Part shown: positions 1-9,400 of the stretch, in pieces
How the letters are laid out: every line of letters starts with the position of its first letter
How positions within the stretch are numbered: the stretch's first letter is position 1
Assembly (NCBI RefSeq): GCF_003851685.1
Contig: NZ_CP027727.1
Location: 2,418,001 to 2,482,000 of the forward strand
Source of the DNA: Pseudomonas sp. R5-89-07
Lineage (GTDB): Bacteria; Pseudomonadota; Gammaproteobacteria; Pseudomonadales; Pseudomonadaceae
Direction: 5' to 3'
Length of the DNA stretch: 64,000 nucleotides
The notes under the pieces: model-generated
The model's input: only the letters and a program-made list of their open reading frames with translations
What the model was told of the DNA's origin: nothing
Databases searched by the model: none
Made by a program: the position numbers and the translations under genes

Positions 1-1291
1 CAAACGCCGCCGCGCGTTTCTCGGTGCCACCTCCGGCCACTTGATCGAGTGGTATGACTACGGCGTCTACGGCTTTCTTGCCGTGTACATCGGCCAGGCG
101 TTCTTCGTCTCCGACGATCCCACCACCAGCCTGCTGGCCAGTTTTGCCGCCTTCGCCCTGAGCTTCTTCATCCGGCCGTTGGGCGGGCTGTTCTTCGGGC
201 CACTGGCGGACAAGATCGGCCGGCGCAAAACCCTGATCATGGCGCTGGTGATGATGACCGGCTCCACAGTGATGCTGGGCTTGCTGCCGACCTACGCCAC
301 CCTGGGCATCGCCGCCCCGATCCTGCTGATCCTGGTGCGTTGCGTGCAAGGCTTCTCGGCCGGCGGCGAGATCGGTACGGTGACCAGCTTCATTTCCGAA
401 TACGCCGGCCCTGGCCGACGCGGCTTTGCCACCTGCTGGCTGATGGTCACCGCCGTGCTCGGCCTGCTGCTGGGCGGCGCGGTGGCCAACGGCATGACCT
501 GGGTGTTGGGTACCGAGGTCATGCAGGAGTGGGCCTGGCGCGTGCCGTTCCTGATCGCCGCGCCCCTGGGCTTCATTTCCATGTACATCCGCCTCAAGCT
601 CGAAGACAGCCCTGAGTTCCTCGCCTTGCAGCGCGCCGGGCAAACTTCCCGTGCACCGCTGCGCGAAGTCTGGCAGTGGAAGCGCGCCATCGCCCTGGTG
701 TTCTTCATCATCACCTTGCACAGCTCGATCTTCTACCTGGTGCTGACCTTTGCCTCGACCTACATGGCCAAGATCCTCAAGTTCGACAGCGGCACCACCT
801 TGCTCTACGTCTTCGTCGCCAGTTTTTCGGCTGCCTTTGTCATGCCGTTCGGCGGCGCGTTCACCGATAAATACGGGCGCAAGCCGTTTTTGATGGTGGT
901 CGGTACGCTGGCGACATTGGCGATGTACTGGCTGTTCAAGATGGCCCCGACTGCAACGCCGGTGACGTTCTTTGCGCCACTGATGGCGGTGGCGATCCTG
1001 TTCGGCTTGTACGCCTCGTCCACCTATGCACTGATGAGCGAACTGCTGCCCACGCGCATCCGTTCCACCGGGATTGCCGTGGCGTACAACGTGCCGGTTG
1101 CGGTGTTTGGCGGCAGCGCGCCGCTGATCTCCACCTGGCTGATCAAGGTGACCGGCGACATTACCTCGCCCTGGTACTTCTATGTGGCGACCGGGGTGGT
1201 ATCGCTGATCGCCTTGGTGCTGCTGCGCAAGGAGGACTTCGTGGCCAGCGGCAATCCAGTGGCAGCGCCTGCGGGGGCGGCACTGGCCTGA
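1..1291 (+). CDS. MHS-family MFS metabolite:H+ symporter, 5' truncated
   Basis: Inner-membrane transporter of the major facilitator superfamily, metabolite:H+ symporter branch (relatives carry shikimate, 2-oxoglutarate, proline/betaine or tricarboxylates). The reading frame is open from base 2, and the residues before the first in-window start (KRRRAFLGATSGHLIEWYD) match the conserved N-terminus of this family, so only a short piece of the protein is missing. Seen motifs: EWYDYGVYGF in helix 1, the cytoplasmic loop GPLADKIGRRKTL (MFS motif A), RCVQGFSAGGEIG in helix 4, and LEDSPEFLAL between the two halves, all typical of MHS proteins. About twelve hydrophobic segments are visible. The substrate cannot be read from sequence. 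The histidine phosphatase gene follows 61 bases downstream on the same strand. Confidence 0.85.
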   Translation, partial: KRRRAFLGATSGHLIEWYDYGVYGFLAVYIGQAFFVSDDPTTSLLASFAAFALSFFIRPLGGLFFGPLADKIGRRKTLIMALVMMTGSTVMLGLLPTYATLGIAAPILLILVRCVQGFSAGGEIGTVTSFISEYAGPGRRGFATCWLMVTAVLGLLLGGAVANGMTWVLGTEVMQEWAWRVPFLIAAPLGFISMYIRLKLEDSPEFLALQRAGQTSRAPLREVWQWKRAIALVFFIITLHSSIFYLVLTFASTYMAKILKFDSGTTLLYVFVASFSAAFVMPFGGAFTDKYGRKPFLMVVGTLATLAMYWLFKMAPTATPVTFFAPLMAVAILFGLYASSTYALMSELLPTRIRSTGIAVAYNVPVAVFGGSAPLISTWLIKVTGDITSPWYFYVATGVVSLIALVLLRKEDFVASGNPVAAPAGAALA

Positions 1292-1352
1292 TGGGTGGGG
1301 CGTTGCATCGGCGCTGCAACTGCGCCAGGCTTGGCAGCCTCATCCCTTCGGA

Positions 1353-1952
1353 ATGAATTGCGTGCAGGCTACCCGTTTGACCCTGATCTGCCATGCGGCC
1401 ACGCCGTCGCAAAAACGCGCGCGCTTTGCCGATGACGAGTCGCTGGTGATGGACTGGCAAGGCGCGGCGCTGTCTTTGTCGAGCGGTTACCCAGCGTCTG
1501 CGCGCCTGTTGTGCGGGCCGGAGGCGCGAACCCGGCAGACGGCGGGGTTGTTCGGTGAACAGCCGCGCATCGAACCGGCCCTGCGCGACGTGGACCTCGG
1601 GCGTTGGAAAGGCCAGGCTCTGCGCGACCTCGATAGCGGCGAACTGAACGCCTGGCTCACCGACAGCGCCCATGCGACCCATGGCGGCGAGTCGGTGGAG
1701 CAGCTGTGCACGCGGGTCGGGCTTTGGATGAAGTCCCTTGAGAGCGAGCCTGGTCATGTACTGGCGGTGACCCACCCGTTCGTGATCCGCGCCGCGCTGC
1801 TCTACGTCATGCAGTGCCCGATCTCGATGTTCTACCTGATCGACGTGGAACCGCTGTCGCGCACCGAGCTGCGCTTCAACGCGGTGTGGCGCCTGCGCCT
1901 GGAAACTCACGTCTTGGGCCCTGATCATGGCAAAATCCACGCCCCGCAATGA
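1353..1952 (+). CDS. histidine phosphatase superfamily protein with altered RHG motif
   Basis: A 199-residue member of the phosphoglycerate mutase-like histidine phosphatase superfamily. The usual N-terminal Arg-His-Gly motif is replaced by Cys-His-Ala (LICHAAT), keeping the histidine that is phosphorylated but losing the phosphate-binding arginine. Other family features remain: GPEARTRQTA, DLGRWKG, GGESVEQL and the second catalytic histidine in VTHPFVIRA. It lies 10 bases upstream of cobF, so co-transcription is likely and a role near cobalamin synthesis (CobC-like alpha-ribazole phosphatase) is conceivable, but this is inference. An in-frame GTG at 1362 is an alternative start; no strong ribosome binding site decides between them. 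Confidence 0.75.
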   Translation: MNCVQATRLTLICHAATPSQKRARFADDESLVMDWQGAALSLSSGYPASARLLCGPEARTRQTAGLFGEQPRIEPALRDVDLGRWKGQALRDLDSGELNAWLTDSAHATHGGESVEQLCTRVGLWMKSLESEPGHVLAVTHPFVIRAALLYVMQCPISMFYLIDVEPLSRTELRFNAVWRLRLETHVLGPDHGKIHAPQ

Positions 1953-1961
1953 GAGTAACCC

Positions 1962-2717
1962 ATGAAACGCATCCTGATCATCGGCATCGGCGCCGGCAAC
2001 CCTGACTACATCACGATGCAGGCCGTGAAGGCGCTGAACCGCACCGACGTGTTTTTCCTGATGGACAAGGGCCAGAGCAAGGACAAGCTGATCGACCTGC
2101 GCCGCGAAATCTGCGAGACCTACATCACCGAGCCCGGCTATCGCTTTGTCGAGGCGCAGTGCCCTGAGCGGGTGCGCGGTGATATCGACTACACCACCGC
2201 CGTACGTGATTTGAACCGCGACAAGCAGCAGACCTTCGAACGCATGATCAACGAGGAAATGGCCGACGGAGAAGTGGGGGCGTTCCTGGCCTGGGGCGAC
2301 CCGGCGTTGTATGACAGCACCATCCGCATTTTGCAGGCGATCCTTGCCGAAGGCCGCTGTGAATTCGAATTCGAGGTGATTCCCGGTATCACCAGCGTGC
2401 AGGCGCTGGCGGCGCAGCATAAGGTGGCGTTGAACCGTATCGGCAAGTCCGTTGAAATCACCACCGGGCGCCGCCTGGCGGCGGGGCAGGCGAGTGATGC
2501 CGACACCCTGGTGGTAATGCTCGATGCCGAAGACTCCTACCGCAGCGTGGCGGATCAGGACCTGGATATCTATTGGGGCGCCTACCTGGGCACGCCGGAC
2601 GAAATCCTGATCAGCGGCAAGGTGGCTGAGGTCGCCGAACACATCCAACGCGTGCGCACGGCTGCGCGGCTCGCCAATGGCTGGATCATGGACACCTATT
2701 TGTTGCGCAAACCCTGA
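1962..2717 (+). CDS. cobF: precorrin-6A synthase (deacetylating) CobF
   Basis: S-adenosylmethionine-dependent methyltransferase of the aerobic cobalamin pathway. It methylates C-1 of precorrin-5 with loss of the acetyl group to give precorrin-6A. The 251-residue length fits CobF. Seen: the tetrapyrrole methylase N-terminus ILIIGIGAGNPDYITMQA, the loop FLAWGDPALYDST, the substrate-pocket stretch EVIPGITSVQALAAQH and a family-specific C-terminus. The histidine phosphatase gene ends 10 bases upstream and the esterase gene starts about 12 bases downstream, suggesting one transcript. Other cob genes are not in the window, so cobF stands apart from them here. Confidence 0.93.
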   Translation: MKRILIIGIGAGNPDYITMQAVKALNRTDVFFLMDKGQSKDKLIDLRREICETYITEPGYRFVEAQCPERVRGDIDYTTAVRDLNRDKQQTFERMINEEMADGEVGAFLAWGDPALYDSTIRILQAILAEGRCEFEFEVIPGITSVQALAAQHKVALNRIGKSVEITTGRRLAAGQASDADTLVVMLDAEDSYRSVADQDLDIYWGAYLGTPDEILISGKVAEVAEHIQRVRTAARLANGWIMDTYLLRKP

Positions 2718-2729
2718 GGGATGGTTCCT

Positions 2730-3449
2730 ATGCTCAAACTGCTCGCTCTCACGCTGACCTTGCTGGCCGGTGCCGCCCACGCCGATTCCGACCTGCATAC
2801 CGATTTGCCGCTGTCGTACCTGGAGCAGACCCAGGGCGATGCACGCAACCAACCACTGGTGATTTTCCTGCATGGTTTTGGCAGCAACGAGCAAGACCTG
2901 TTTGGCATCAAGGATGCGCTGCCTTCGACCTGGACCTACCTGTCGGTGCGTGCGCCGATGCCGGTGGAGCCGCGTGGCTATCGCTGGTTTACCAAGACCC
3001 CCGGTGACGGTGATTACGATGGGGTAACGGCCGATCTGCAAAGCAGCGCCAGGCTGATTGAAGACTTTGTCGGCAAAGCCACCGCCAAATACCACACCGA
3101 ACCTGACCGGGTGTTCCTGGTGGGGTTCAGCCAGGGCGCGATCATGTCCTATGAGGTGGGCTTGCGCAGGCCCGAGCTGGTGCGCGGGATTGCGGCGCTG
3201 AGCGGCAGCGTGTTGCCGGTGCTCAAGGCTGAGCTCAAGCCGAATGAAGCGCTGGGGAAGCTGGCGATCTTCATCGGGCACGGCACCTTGGACCAGGCGC
3301 TGCCGTATGCGTCTGGCACGCGGGCCAACGAGGTGCTGGAAGGCATCGGCTTGAAGCCGCAGTTTCATGGTTATCCGGGGATGAACCATACGATCAGCGA
3401 GGCGGAAATCCAGGACCTGAAGGCCTGGCTGGAAGAAAGCCTCAAATAA
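2730..3449 (+). CDS. secreted phospholipase/carboxylesterase-type serine hydrolase
   Basis: Alpha/beta hydrolase of the phospholipase/carboxylesterase family (Abhydrolase_2). The ATG at 2730 is preferred over the ATG at 2721 because GAGGG at 2716-2720 lies 9 bases before 2730 but touches 2721. The protein then begins with a clean signal peptide ending AGAAHA, predicting export to the periplasm. Catalytic residues are visible: serine in GFSQG, aspartate in GTLDQALP and histidine in GMNHTIS; the oxyanion-hole loop is FLHGFGSNEQDL. The substrate is unknown; relatives hydrolyse short acyl esters. It may be last in a transcript with cobF. A REPIN follows in the 3' intergenic region. Confidence 0.85.
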   Translation: MLKLLALTLTLLAGAAHADSDLHTDLPLSYLEQTQGDARNQPLVIFLHGFGSNEQDLFGIKDALPSTWTYLSVRAPMPVEPRGYRWFTKTPGDGDYDGVTADLQSSARLIEDFVGKATAKYHTEPDRVFLVGFSQGAIMSYEVGLRRPELVRGIAALSGSVLPVLKAELKPNEALGKLAIFIGHGTLDQALPYASGTRANEVLEGIGLKPQFHGYPGMNHTISEAEIQDLKAWLEESLK

Positions 3450-3463
3450 GCACGGTATGAAAA

Positions 3464-3553
3464 ATGTGGGAGGGGGCTTGCCCCGATGGCGGTATTTCAG
3501 TCACAGATGTATCGACTGATTCACCGCTATCGGGGGCAAGCCCCCTCCCACAT
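3464..3553. repeat. REPIN (paired inverted REP sequences)
   Basis: Two inverted copies of the palindromic unit ATGTGGGAGGGGGCTTGCC... face each other (left arm about 3464-3489, right arm about 3527-3553) around a short spacer; the left arm lacks one C. The doublet can fold into a long hairpin. It lies between convergent genes, where REPINs are common in P. fluorescens, and may act as a 3' mRNA stabiliser or weak terminator. The same unit recurs at 22384, 22842 and, as a remnant, 28323. Confidence 0.85.
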
Positions 3554-3580
3554 TGATTTTATGTCGCTTGGAAGATTGGC

Positions 3581-4135
3581 TTACTTGCCGCCGGTGATCT
3601 GCTTCACCAGTGCCGCATGGCCCTTCACATCGTCCGCCCGTGAAATCGCCTGGATCACCAGCAGGTGATTGCCCGAGCCGCCGAGGAACGTGGAGTTCAG
3701 GGTCTTGCCGCCGCCTTGTGTGGCGGTGCTGTCGACCTGGCGCAGGCCAAGGCCCTTGAAGGTCAGTTTTTTCTCGTTGAGTTTCTTGAAGTCGGGCAGG
3801 GCGGCGCTCTGGTTCTTGACGAAATCGTTCACCGCGCCATCCAGGAATTTCGCGTCGTTATCCTGGATCGTGACTCCGTCGTTACGCACGGTTTCGGCGA
3901 CGATCACCACACTTTTCGTGGACGCGTTGGCGTACAGGGTGCCTTGGGTATCGGCGGTGCCGTCTTCAGCCTTGCCGGAAGGCAAGACGTCGGCGGTGTA
4001 GGCCTTGGGCAAGCTGAAGGTGAACTTGCCGCCCAGGGTAGAGAGGGTTTGCGTGGCTGGTTTGGCGGCGGCGAATACGCTGCCGGCGGTCAGCGCGAGG
4101 GCCAGCAGCGCTGCAGTCTTGGTGAAAGTGGCCAT
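3581..4135 (-). CDS. small exported protein of unknown function
   Basis: 184 residues with a signal peptide (MATFTKTAALLALALTAGSVFA, cleavage near AAA), so it is probably periplasmic. The mature part is Lys/Asp/Thr-rich with alternating short beta-like segments (GGKFTFSLPKAY, KSVVIVAETV, LLVIQAIS) and no cysteine. I recognise no catalytic motif. The general look (an exported domain with a FTFSLPKAY-type opening) resembles small periplasmic proteins of the DcrB type, but this is weak. It is transcribed away from the KefB/C-type gene region, with 72 bases between them and convergent to the esterase gene. Confidence 0.7.
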   Translation of the reverse strand: MATFTKTAALLALALTAGSVFAAAKPATQTLSTLGGKFTFSLPKAYTADVLPSGKAEDGTADTQGTLYANASTKSVVIVAETVRNDGVTIQDNDAKFLDGAVNDFVKNQSAALPDFKKLNEKKLTFKGLGLRQVDSTATQGGGKTLNSTFLGGSGNHLLVIQAISRADDVKGHAALVKQITGGK

Positions 4136-4207
4136 GAAGCGCTCCAGAGATGAACGAAATTGCGGCGTATTCTGTCAGAAAATTCGCAATATCGTTCATC
4201 CGCTACC

Positions 4208-6016
4208 TCACACCTTGTCGGACTCTTCCTGAAGCCGATCCATCTCAAACAACCGCGCCAGTTCCGTACGGGCTTCCTGGGCGCTCTGCATGAGTTTGGC
4301 CGCATCGTCGTACACCGCGTGCTGCGCGGCGAGGACTTGCTGGTCGTGGGTTTTGAAGCGGTCGATGCGCGCATCGGCCTGGGCCTGGCTCAAACCGAGA
4401 CCGACCAGGGTGCGACGGCTCATCTCCAGGCTGGAGTAAAAGGTTTCGCGCACCGGTGAGGCGTCCAGGTCCACCAGGCGGTGTACGTGCTGGCGGTTAC
4501 GCGCACGGGCGATGATCTTCATGTGCGGGTAGAGGTTACGCACCAGCTCTGCGGTCTTGATGTTGATCTCCGGGTCATCCATGGCGATCACGAAGAATTC
4601 CGCCTGGTCGACCTTGGCCGCATGCAGGATTTCCGGGCGTTGCGGGTCACCGTAGAACACCGGCATACCGCCAAAGCTGCGGGTCAGTTCGATGGTTTCC
4701 ACCGAGGTGTCCAGGGCGATGAACGAGATGTTCTGCGCACGCAGGATTCGCGCGACGATCTGGCCCATACGGCCCATGCCGGCAATCACCACACGCGGTG
4801 CGTCGCTTTCGATGGCGCGGTATTCCTCGGGCACGTCCACCGGCTTGACCTTGGGCTTGAACAGCTTCGGGCACACCAACAGCAGCAGCGGCGTCACGGC
4901 CATGGACAGGGTGATGGTCAGCACCAGCACATCGTAGAGGTGCGGTTCGAACAGGCCCTGGTCGCGGCCGATCTTGAACACCACGAAGGCAAACTCACCC
5001 CCTGCCGCCAGTACCACGCCCAGGCGCAGGGCGCTTTCGCGGTTGAGTTCACCCGCCATGCGGCCCACGGCGTAGAGCAGCGGCAGTTTCAAACCGATCA
5101 GCAGCAAGGTCAGCCCGATCACCACCAGCGGTGCGCTGAGCAGCAGGCTGAGGTTGGCGCCCATGCCCACGCTCATGAAAAACAGCCCCAGCAGCAGGCC
5201 CTTGAACGGTTCGATCTGGGATTCCAGCTCGTGGCGGTATTCCGAGTCCGCCAGCAGCAACCCGGCCAGGAAGGCGCCGAGGGCCATGGACACGCCCACC
5301 AGCTCCATCAGCCAGGCGGTGCCGATCACCACCAGCAATGCGGTGGCGGTGGACACTTCGCGCAGGCCGGTCTTGGCGACGATACGAAACACTGGGCGCA
5401 ACAGGTAGCGCCCGCCGATGATCACCACGGCAATACTGCCGAGGATCTGCAACACATGCTCGACGCCCTGGGCTTCGGTGGTCGGATGGTCGCTGCCGGC
5501 CAGCAGCGGCACCATGGCGATCAACGGGATGGCCGCGATGTCCTGGAACAACAGGATCGCAAAGGCCAGGCGCCCGTGGGGTTGGTTGAGTTCCTTGCGC
5601 TCGGCCAGGCTTTGCAGGCCAAACGCAGTGGAGGACAGCGCCAGGCCCAGGCCCAGCACAATCGCGCTGTTCCATGACTGGCCAAACAGCCACAGCGCCA
5701 CCGCGCCCATCACCAGCCCAGTGAGCAGCACCTGAGCCAGGCCGACACCAAATACCGCCTTGCGCATTACCCATAGCCGTTTGGGCGAAAGCTCTAGGCC
5801 GATGATGAACAGCAACAGCACCACGCCCAATTCAGAAAACTGCGCCACGCTTTGCGGGTTGCCAACCAGGCCCAACACCGAGGGGCCGATGATCACGCCC
5901 GCGAACAGATAGCCCAACACCGCACCCAGTTGCAGGCGCTTGGCCAGAGGCACGGTGAGCACGGCGGCGAAGAGGAACACCACGGCTGCTTGTAACAGGT
6001 TGCCTTCATGGGGCAT
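4208..6016 (-). CDS. KefB/KefC-type cation:proton antiporter with RCK (TrkA-N) domain
   Basis: CPA2-family monovalent cation:proton antiporter, about 602 residues. The first 390 or so residues form the Na/H-exchanger membrane domain, with roughly twelve hydrophobic segments and conserved stretches VVLLLFIIGLELSPKRL and LLFQDIAAIPLIAM. Residues from about 405 form a cytoplasmic TrkA-N Rossmann domain (VVIAGMGRMGQIVAR) that binds nucleotide and gates transport. It is expected to extrude K+ during electrophile or osmotic stress, as in glutathione-gated KefB/KefC. The ATG at 6016 is preferred over that at 6028, since GGAG sits just before the former and nothing suitable before the latter. No KefF/KefG-like partner gene is adjacent. 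Confidence 0.88.
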   Translation of the reverse strand: MPHEGNLLQAAVVFLFAAVLTVPLAKRLQLGAVLGYLFAGVIIGPSVLGLVGNPQSVAQFSELGVVLLLFIIGLELSPKRLWVMRKAVFGVGLAQVLLTGLVMGAVALWLFGQSWNSAIVLGLGLALSSTAFGLQSLAERKELNQPHGRLAFAILLFQDIAAIPLIAMVPLLAGSDHPTTEAQGVEHVLQILGSIAVVIIGGRYLLRPVFRIVAKTGLREVSTATALLVVIGTAWLMELVGVSMALGAFLAGLLLADSEYRHELESQIEPFKGLLLGLFFMSVGMGANLSLLLSAPLVVIGLTLLLIGLKLPLLYAVGRMAGELNRESALRLGVVLAAGGEFAFVVFKIGRDQGLFEPHLYDVLVLTITLSMAVTPLLLLVCPKLFKPKVKPVDVPEEYRAIESDAPRVVIAGMGRMGQIVARILRAQNISFIALDTSVETIELTRSFGGMPVFYGDPQRPEILHAAKVDQAEFFVIAMDDPEINIKTAELVRNLYPHMKIIARARNRQHVHRLVDLDASPVRETFYSSLEMSRRTLVGLGLSQAQADARIDRFKTHDQQVLAAQHAVYDDAAKLMQSAQEARTELARLFEMDRLQEESDKV

Positions 6017-6072
6017 TGCGAACTCCATTGTTTGCTTGAATCAGATGCTGACGCTTTCAAGGTCGAGGTTGT

Positions 6073-6166
6073 GTGGCGAGGGAGCGTGCTCCCGCTGGGT
6101 TGCGCAACAGCCCCCAAAAAGCGTGCGGACGCTGCGCGCCCGAACGGGAGCAAGCTCCCTCGCCAC
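6073..6166. repeat. long inverted repeat of a second REP type
   Basis: Left arm GTGGCGAGGGAGCGTGCTCCCG (about 6073-6094) is mirrored by the right arm CGGGAGCAAGCTCCCTCGCCAC (about 6145-6166). Each arm is itself palindromic around GGGAGC...GCTCCC. This differs from the GGGGGCTTGCCCCC REPs elsewhere in the window and represents a separate repeat family. It lies upstream of both divergent genes (antiporter and autotransporter). Confidence 0.75.
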
Positions 6167-6459
6167 GGTCCTCTCGCAGCTCAGGGAAAGGGCGCTATTA
6201 GAGCGCGTTTTCACATTTTGAAACTTGTATTTTTGATGCAAGGGCCAATGGATATTGGCCGTTATCCAGCGCTTACGGGGCGTTCACTAAAGTATTAATA
6301 CCATTTAATTCAATGACTTTTGCGTGGCTCTACTACCGTTTCGACAAACTAGATCAGTTGTCGCCACGGTCAGGTGTCTCGATTCGATGCGTGTGGATCA
6401 ACAAGTTTGGGCTTCTGCGCATTCATGGATGAAGGGCTTGGACCACGAAGGAGTTTGAC
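6167..6459 (+). promoter_or_regulatory. AT-rich upstream region of the autotransporter gene
   Basis: About 290 bases without a gene. From 6200 to 6330 the DNA is distinctly AT-rich for this genome and holds several short palindromes: GCGCT/AGCGC (6192-6206), GGCCAATGGATATTGGCC (about 6243-6260), GTATTAATAC (6292-6301) and the near-palindrome CGACAAACT...AGTTGTCG (6342-6363). The last is placed like an operator about 95 bases before the start codon. No -35/-10 pair could be assigned with confidence. A clear ribosome binding site, AAGGAG at 6448-6453, precedes the GTG start at 6460. Confidence 0.4.
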
Positions 6460-9400
6460 GTGGAAAGAAGACTTGCTGCTGCCGGTGTATCCCGTATCAA
6501 CCCGCTCAATTTGGCTGTTCGACTCGGTATTGTGGGGTTGATGGTCAGTCTGGCCAGCCCCGAGGCCGCTGCAACTTGTTCGACGTCGGGGTCCACGGTG
6601 ACCTGTACCGGGGTGCCAACCCTGCCCCTGTTCTTGAACAACTTCAGCAGCGCCACCAGCGGCTTGACCGTCAACGTCAACGCCGGCGCGCAGATGAATG
6701 CGACGCTCGGTGGCCATGTGCTGAACCTTACGGGGGTCAATATCACCCTTAACAACGCGGGTACCCTGGATCCGGCGCTGCTGGGTCTGGTCTCCGTGTT
6801 GAGCGGCGGTGCATTCATCGGCACGGGCGCATCAAGTACGGTCAACGTGCTCAACACCGCCTCCGGCATCATGCGCGGCACCGGGATGCTGCTCGGGCTC
6901 AACCTCTCCAGCATCGACGGCTTGGCGCTGGGTATCAATAACGCCGCCACCGGTACCACCAACATCACCAACAACGGCACCATTACCTCAACAGGCCTGT
7001 CGGTGGGTGGTATCACCCTGGCCGACACGCCGGTCATCGGCGTGTACGGTGGCTCCCAGGTGACGATGACCAACAGTAGCACCGGGATCATCAATGGTCG
7101 GGTCGCCTTCGAAACCTCCGCAGCGGGGAATACCTTTACCAACGCAGGCGCCATCACCGGTGGCGTCTCGATGGGCGCGGCGAGTACCAACACGTTCAAT
7201 GCCATCACCGGTTCGTCCGTGAGTGTGGGCGATGGCGTGCAAATCGGCGTGGGACTGGGCGGGCTGATAGGGATCAACCTGACCTTTGGCCCCACCGGCA
7301 CGGTTGATGGCGGGGCAGGGGGCAGCAACACGCTGGTACTGCAGAATGCCCTCGGTGCTGGCGGTGGCACCACTGGCACCGGGACGGCGTCCAGCGCCAC
7401 CTATATCAACTTCAACAACCTGGCCATCAACAGCGGCACCTGGACTTTGCAGGGCCCGTTGGTGAGTGGCAGCACCACGCTCAATGGCGGTGTTTCGCTG
7501 TTCAACAATAATACGGCGTTCGGCAGCGGGGTTCTGACGAGCAATGGCGGTACGCTGCAAGCCAGCAACTCAGGCCTTACGATTGCCAACTTGCTGACCC
7601 TTGGCGCGGGCGGCTTGACCGTCAGCGGTGCCAATAGCCTGAGCCTGGCTGGCGTGCTGTCGGGCAGCGGCGGGCTGACCAAACAAGGCGCCGGCCAGTT
7701 GATCCTCAGTGGTGCCAATACCTACTCGGGCACCAATACCCTGGCGGCGGGCAGCGTTCAGCTTGGTAATGACCTGGCACTGGGCACCGGTACGGTCAAT
7801 GTCACAGGCGCCACGACGTTGCAGGCTCCCGGCACGGTCAACCTGGCGAACCTGATCACCCTCAATGGCGCCCTGACCACTGGCATCACCGGGGCCCTGA
7901 CCCTGGGCGGCGCAGTGTCTGGCACCGGCTCGATCACCAAGAGCGGCACGGGCAGCCTGGCCCTCGACGGCGCCAACACCGGTTACAGCGGCACCACCAA
8001 CCTGGCGGCCGGCACCTTGCTGCTGGGCAATAACGATGCGTTGGGCAGCGGCAGCCTGAATGTGACGGGCGCCGCCAACCTGAATGCCAATGGCGCATCG
8101 CTCCTGAGCAATGGTGTGGTGTTGGGCGGCGCGCTCACACTGACTGGCACCAACCCGTTGACCCTGAGCGGGGTCATGAGCGGCGCGGGCAGTCTCATCA
8201 AAAGCGGTGCGGGCTTATTGACCCTGACCGGCAACAACACGCGCACCGGCACCACATCGCTGAATGCCGGCGGGTTGTTGCTCGGCTCCAACACCGCGCT
8301 GGGCAGCGGTGCGTTGAATACGGCGGCGGGTACCTCGCTGGATGCGACCACCGCCGTCACCCTCGCCAACGCCATCAACCTGACCGGCGACCTGACGCTC
8401 AACGGCACCCAGGCCCTCGGGCTTGGCGGCGTGATTTCCGGCACCGGCAATCTGATCAAGACTGGCCCCGCGGGGCTTACGCTCAGCGGCGCCAACACCT
8501 TCACCGGCGGCACCAGCCTGAATGCCGGTAGCCTGACGCTTGGCAATAACACCGCCCTGGGCGTGGGCGGCGTCTTGAACACAGCGAATAACACCACCCT
8601 GGACACCACTGCCGCGCTGACCGTGAACAACGCACTGAACCTGGGCGGCAACCTGAATATCGCCGGCACCCAGGACCTGGGCTTGACCGGCGTGATCAGC
8701 GGCAGTGGCGGCCTGACCAAGAACGGCGCTGCGTCGTTGCTGCTCAGTGGCGCCAACACCTTCCTCGCCGGCACGACGCTCGCGGGCGGCACTTTGAGTG
8801 TCGGCAATGACGGCGCCCTCGGCACGGGCACCTTGAGCGTGACCGGTAGCGCGTCGCTGGATAACAGCGCCGGGGTCAACCTGGCCAATGCCATCGACCT
8901 GGGGGCTGACCTGGCCTTGATCGGCACCAACCCGTTGACATTGAGCGGTGTGGTCAGCGGTCCCTCGGCACTGATCAAAAATGGCGCATCCAGTGTGCTG
9001 CTCAGCGCTGCCAATACCTTCCAGGGCGGCACCACACTGAATGCCGGTACGCTCACGCTGGGCGACGCAGCGGCATTGGGCAGCGGTGCCTTGACCGTCG
9101 CCGGGGCAGGCAGCCTGAGCAGCAACGCGGCGCTGACCGCCGCTAACGCGATTACCCTCAATGCGAACCTGACCGCTGGCGGTGCCAATGCCCTGACCCT
9201 TGACGGCATCATCAGTGGCTCCGCCGGGTTGATCAAAAGCGGTGCGGCCGACCTGACGCTCAATGGCGCCAATACCTACACCGGCACCACCGCGCTGAAC
9301 GCCGGGACACTCATTGTCGGCACCGACACGGCACTCGGCGCCGGTGCGTTGAACGCGGCGGGAGGCACTACCTTGCAGAGCGGTGCGGCGGTCAGCCTGG

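Noticed and set aside
1161..3389. 742-codon open frame on the minus strand
   Set aside because: It runs antisense to the MFS end, histidine phosphatase, cobF and esterase genes, which all show clear family motifs. Its translation is Arg/Gln/His-rich without any recognisable domain, as expected of a GC-rich shadow frame.
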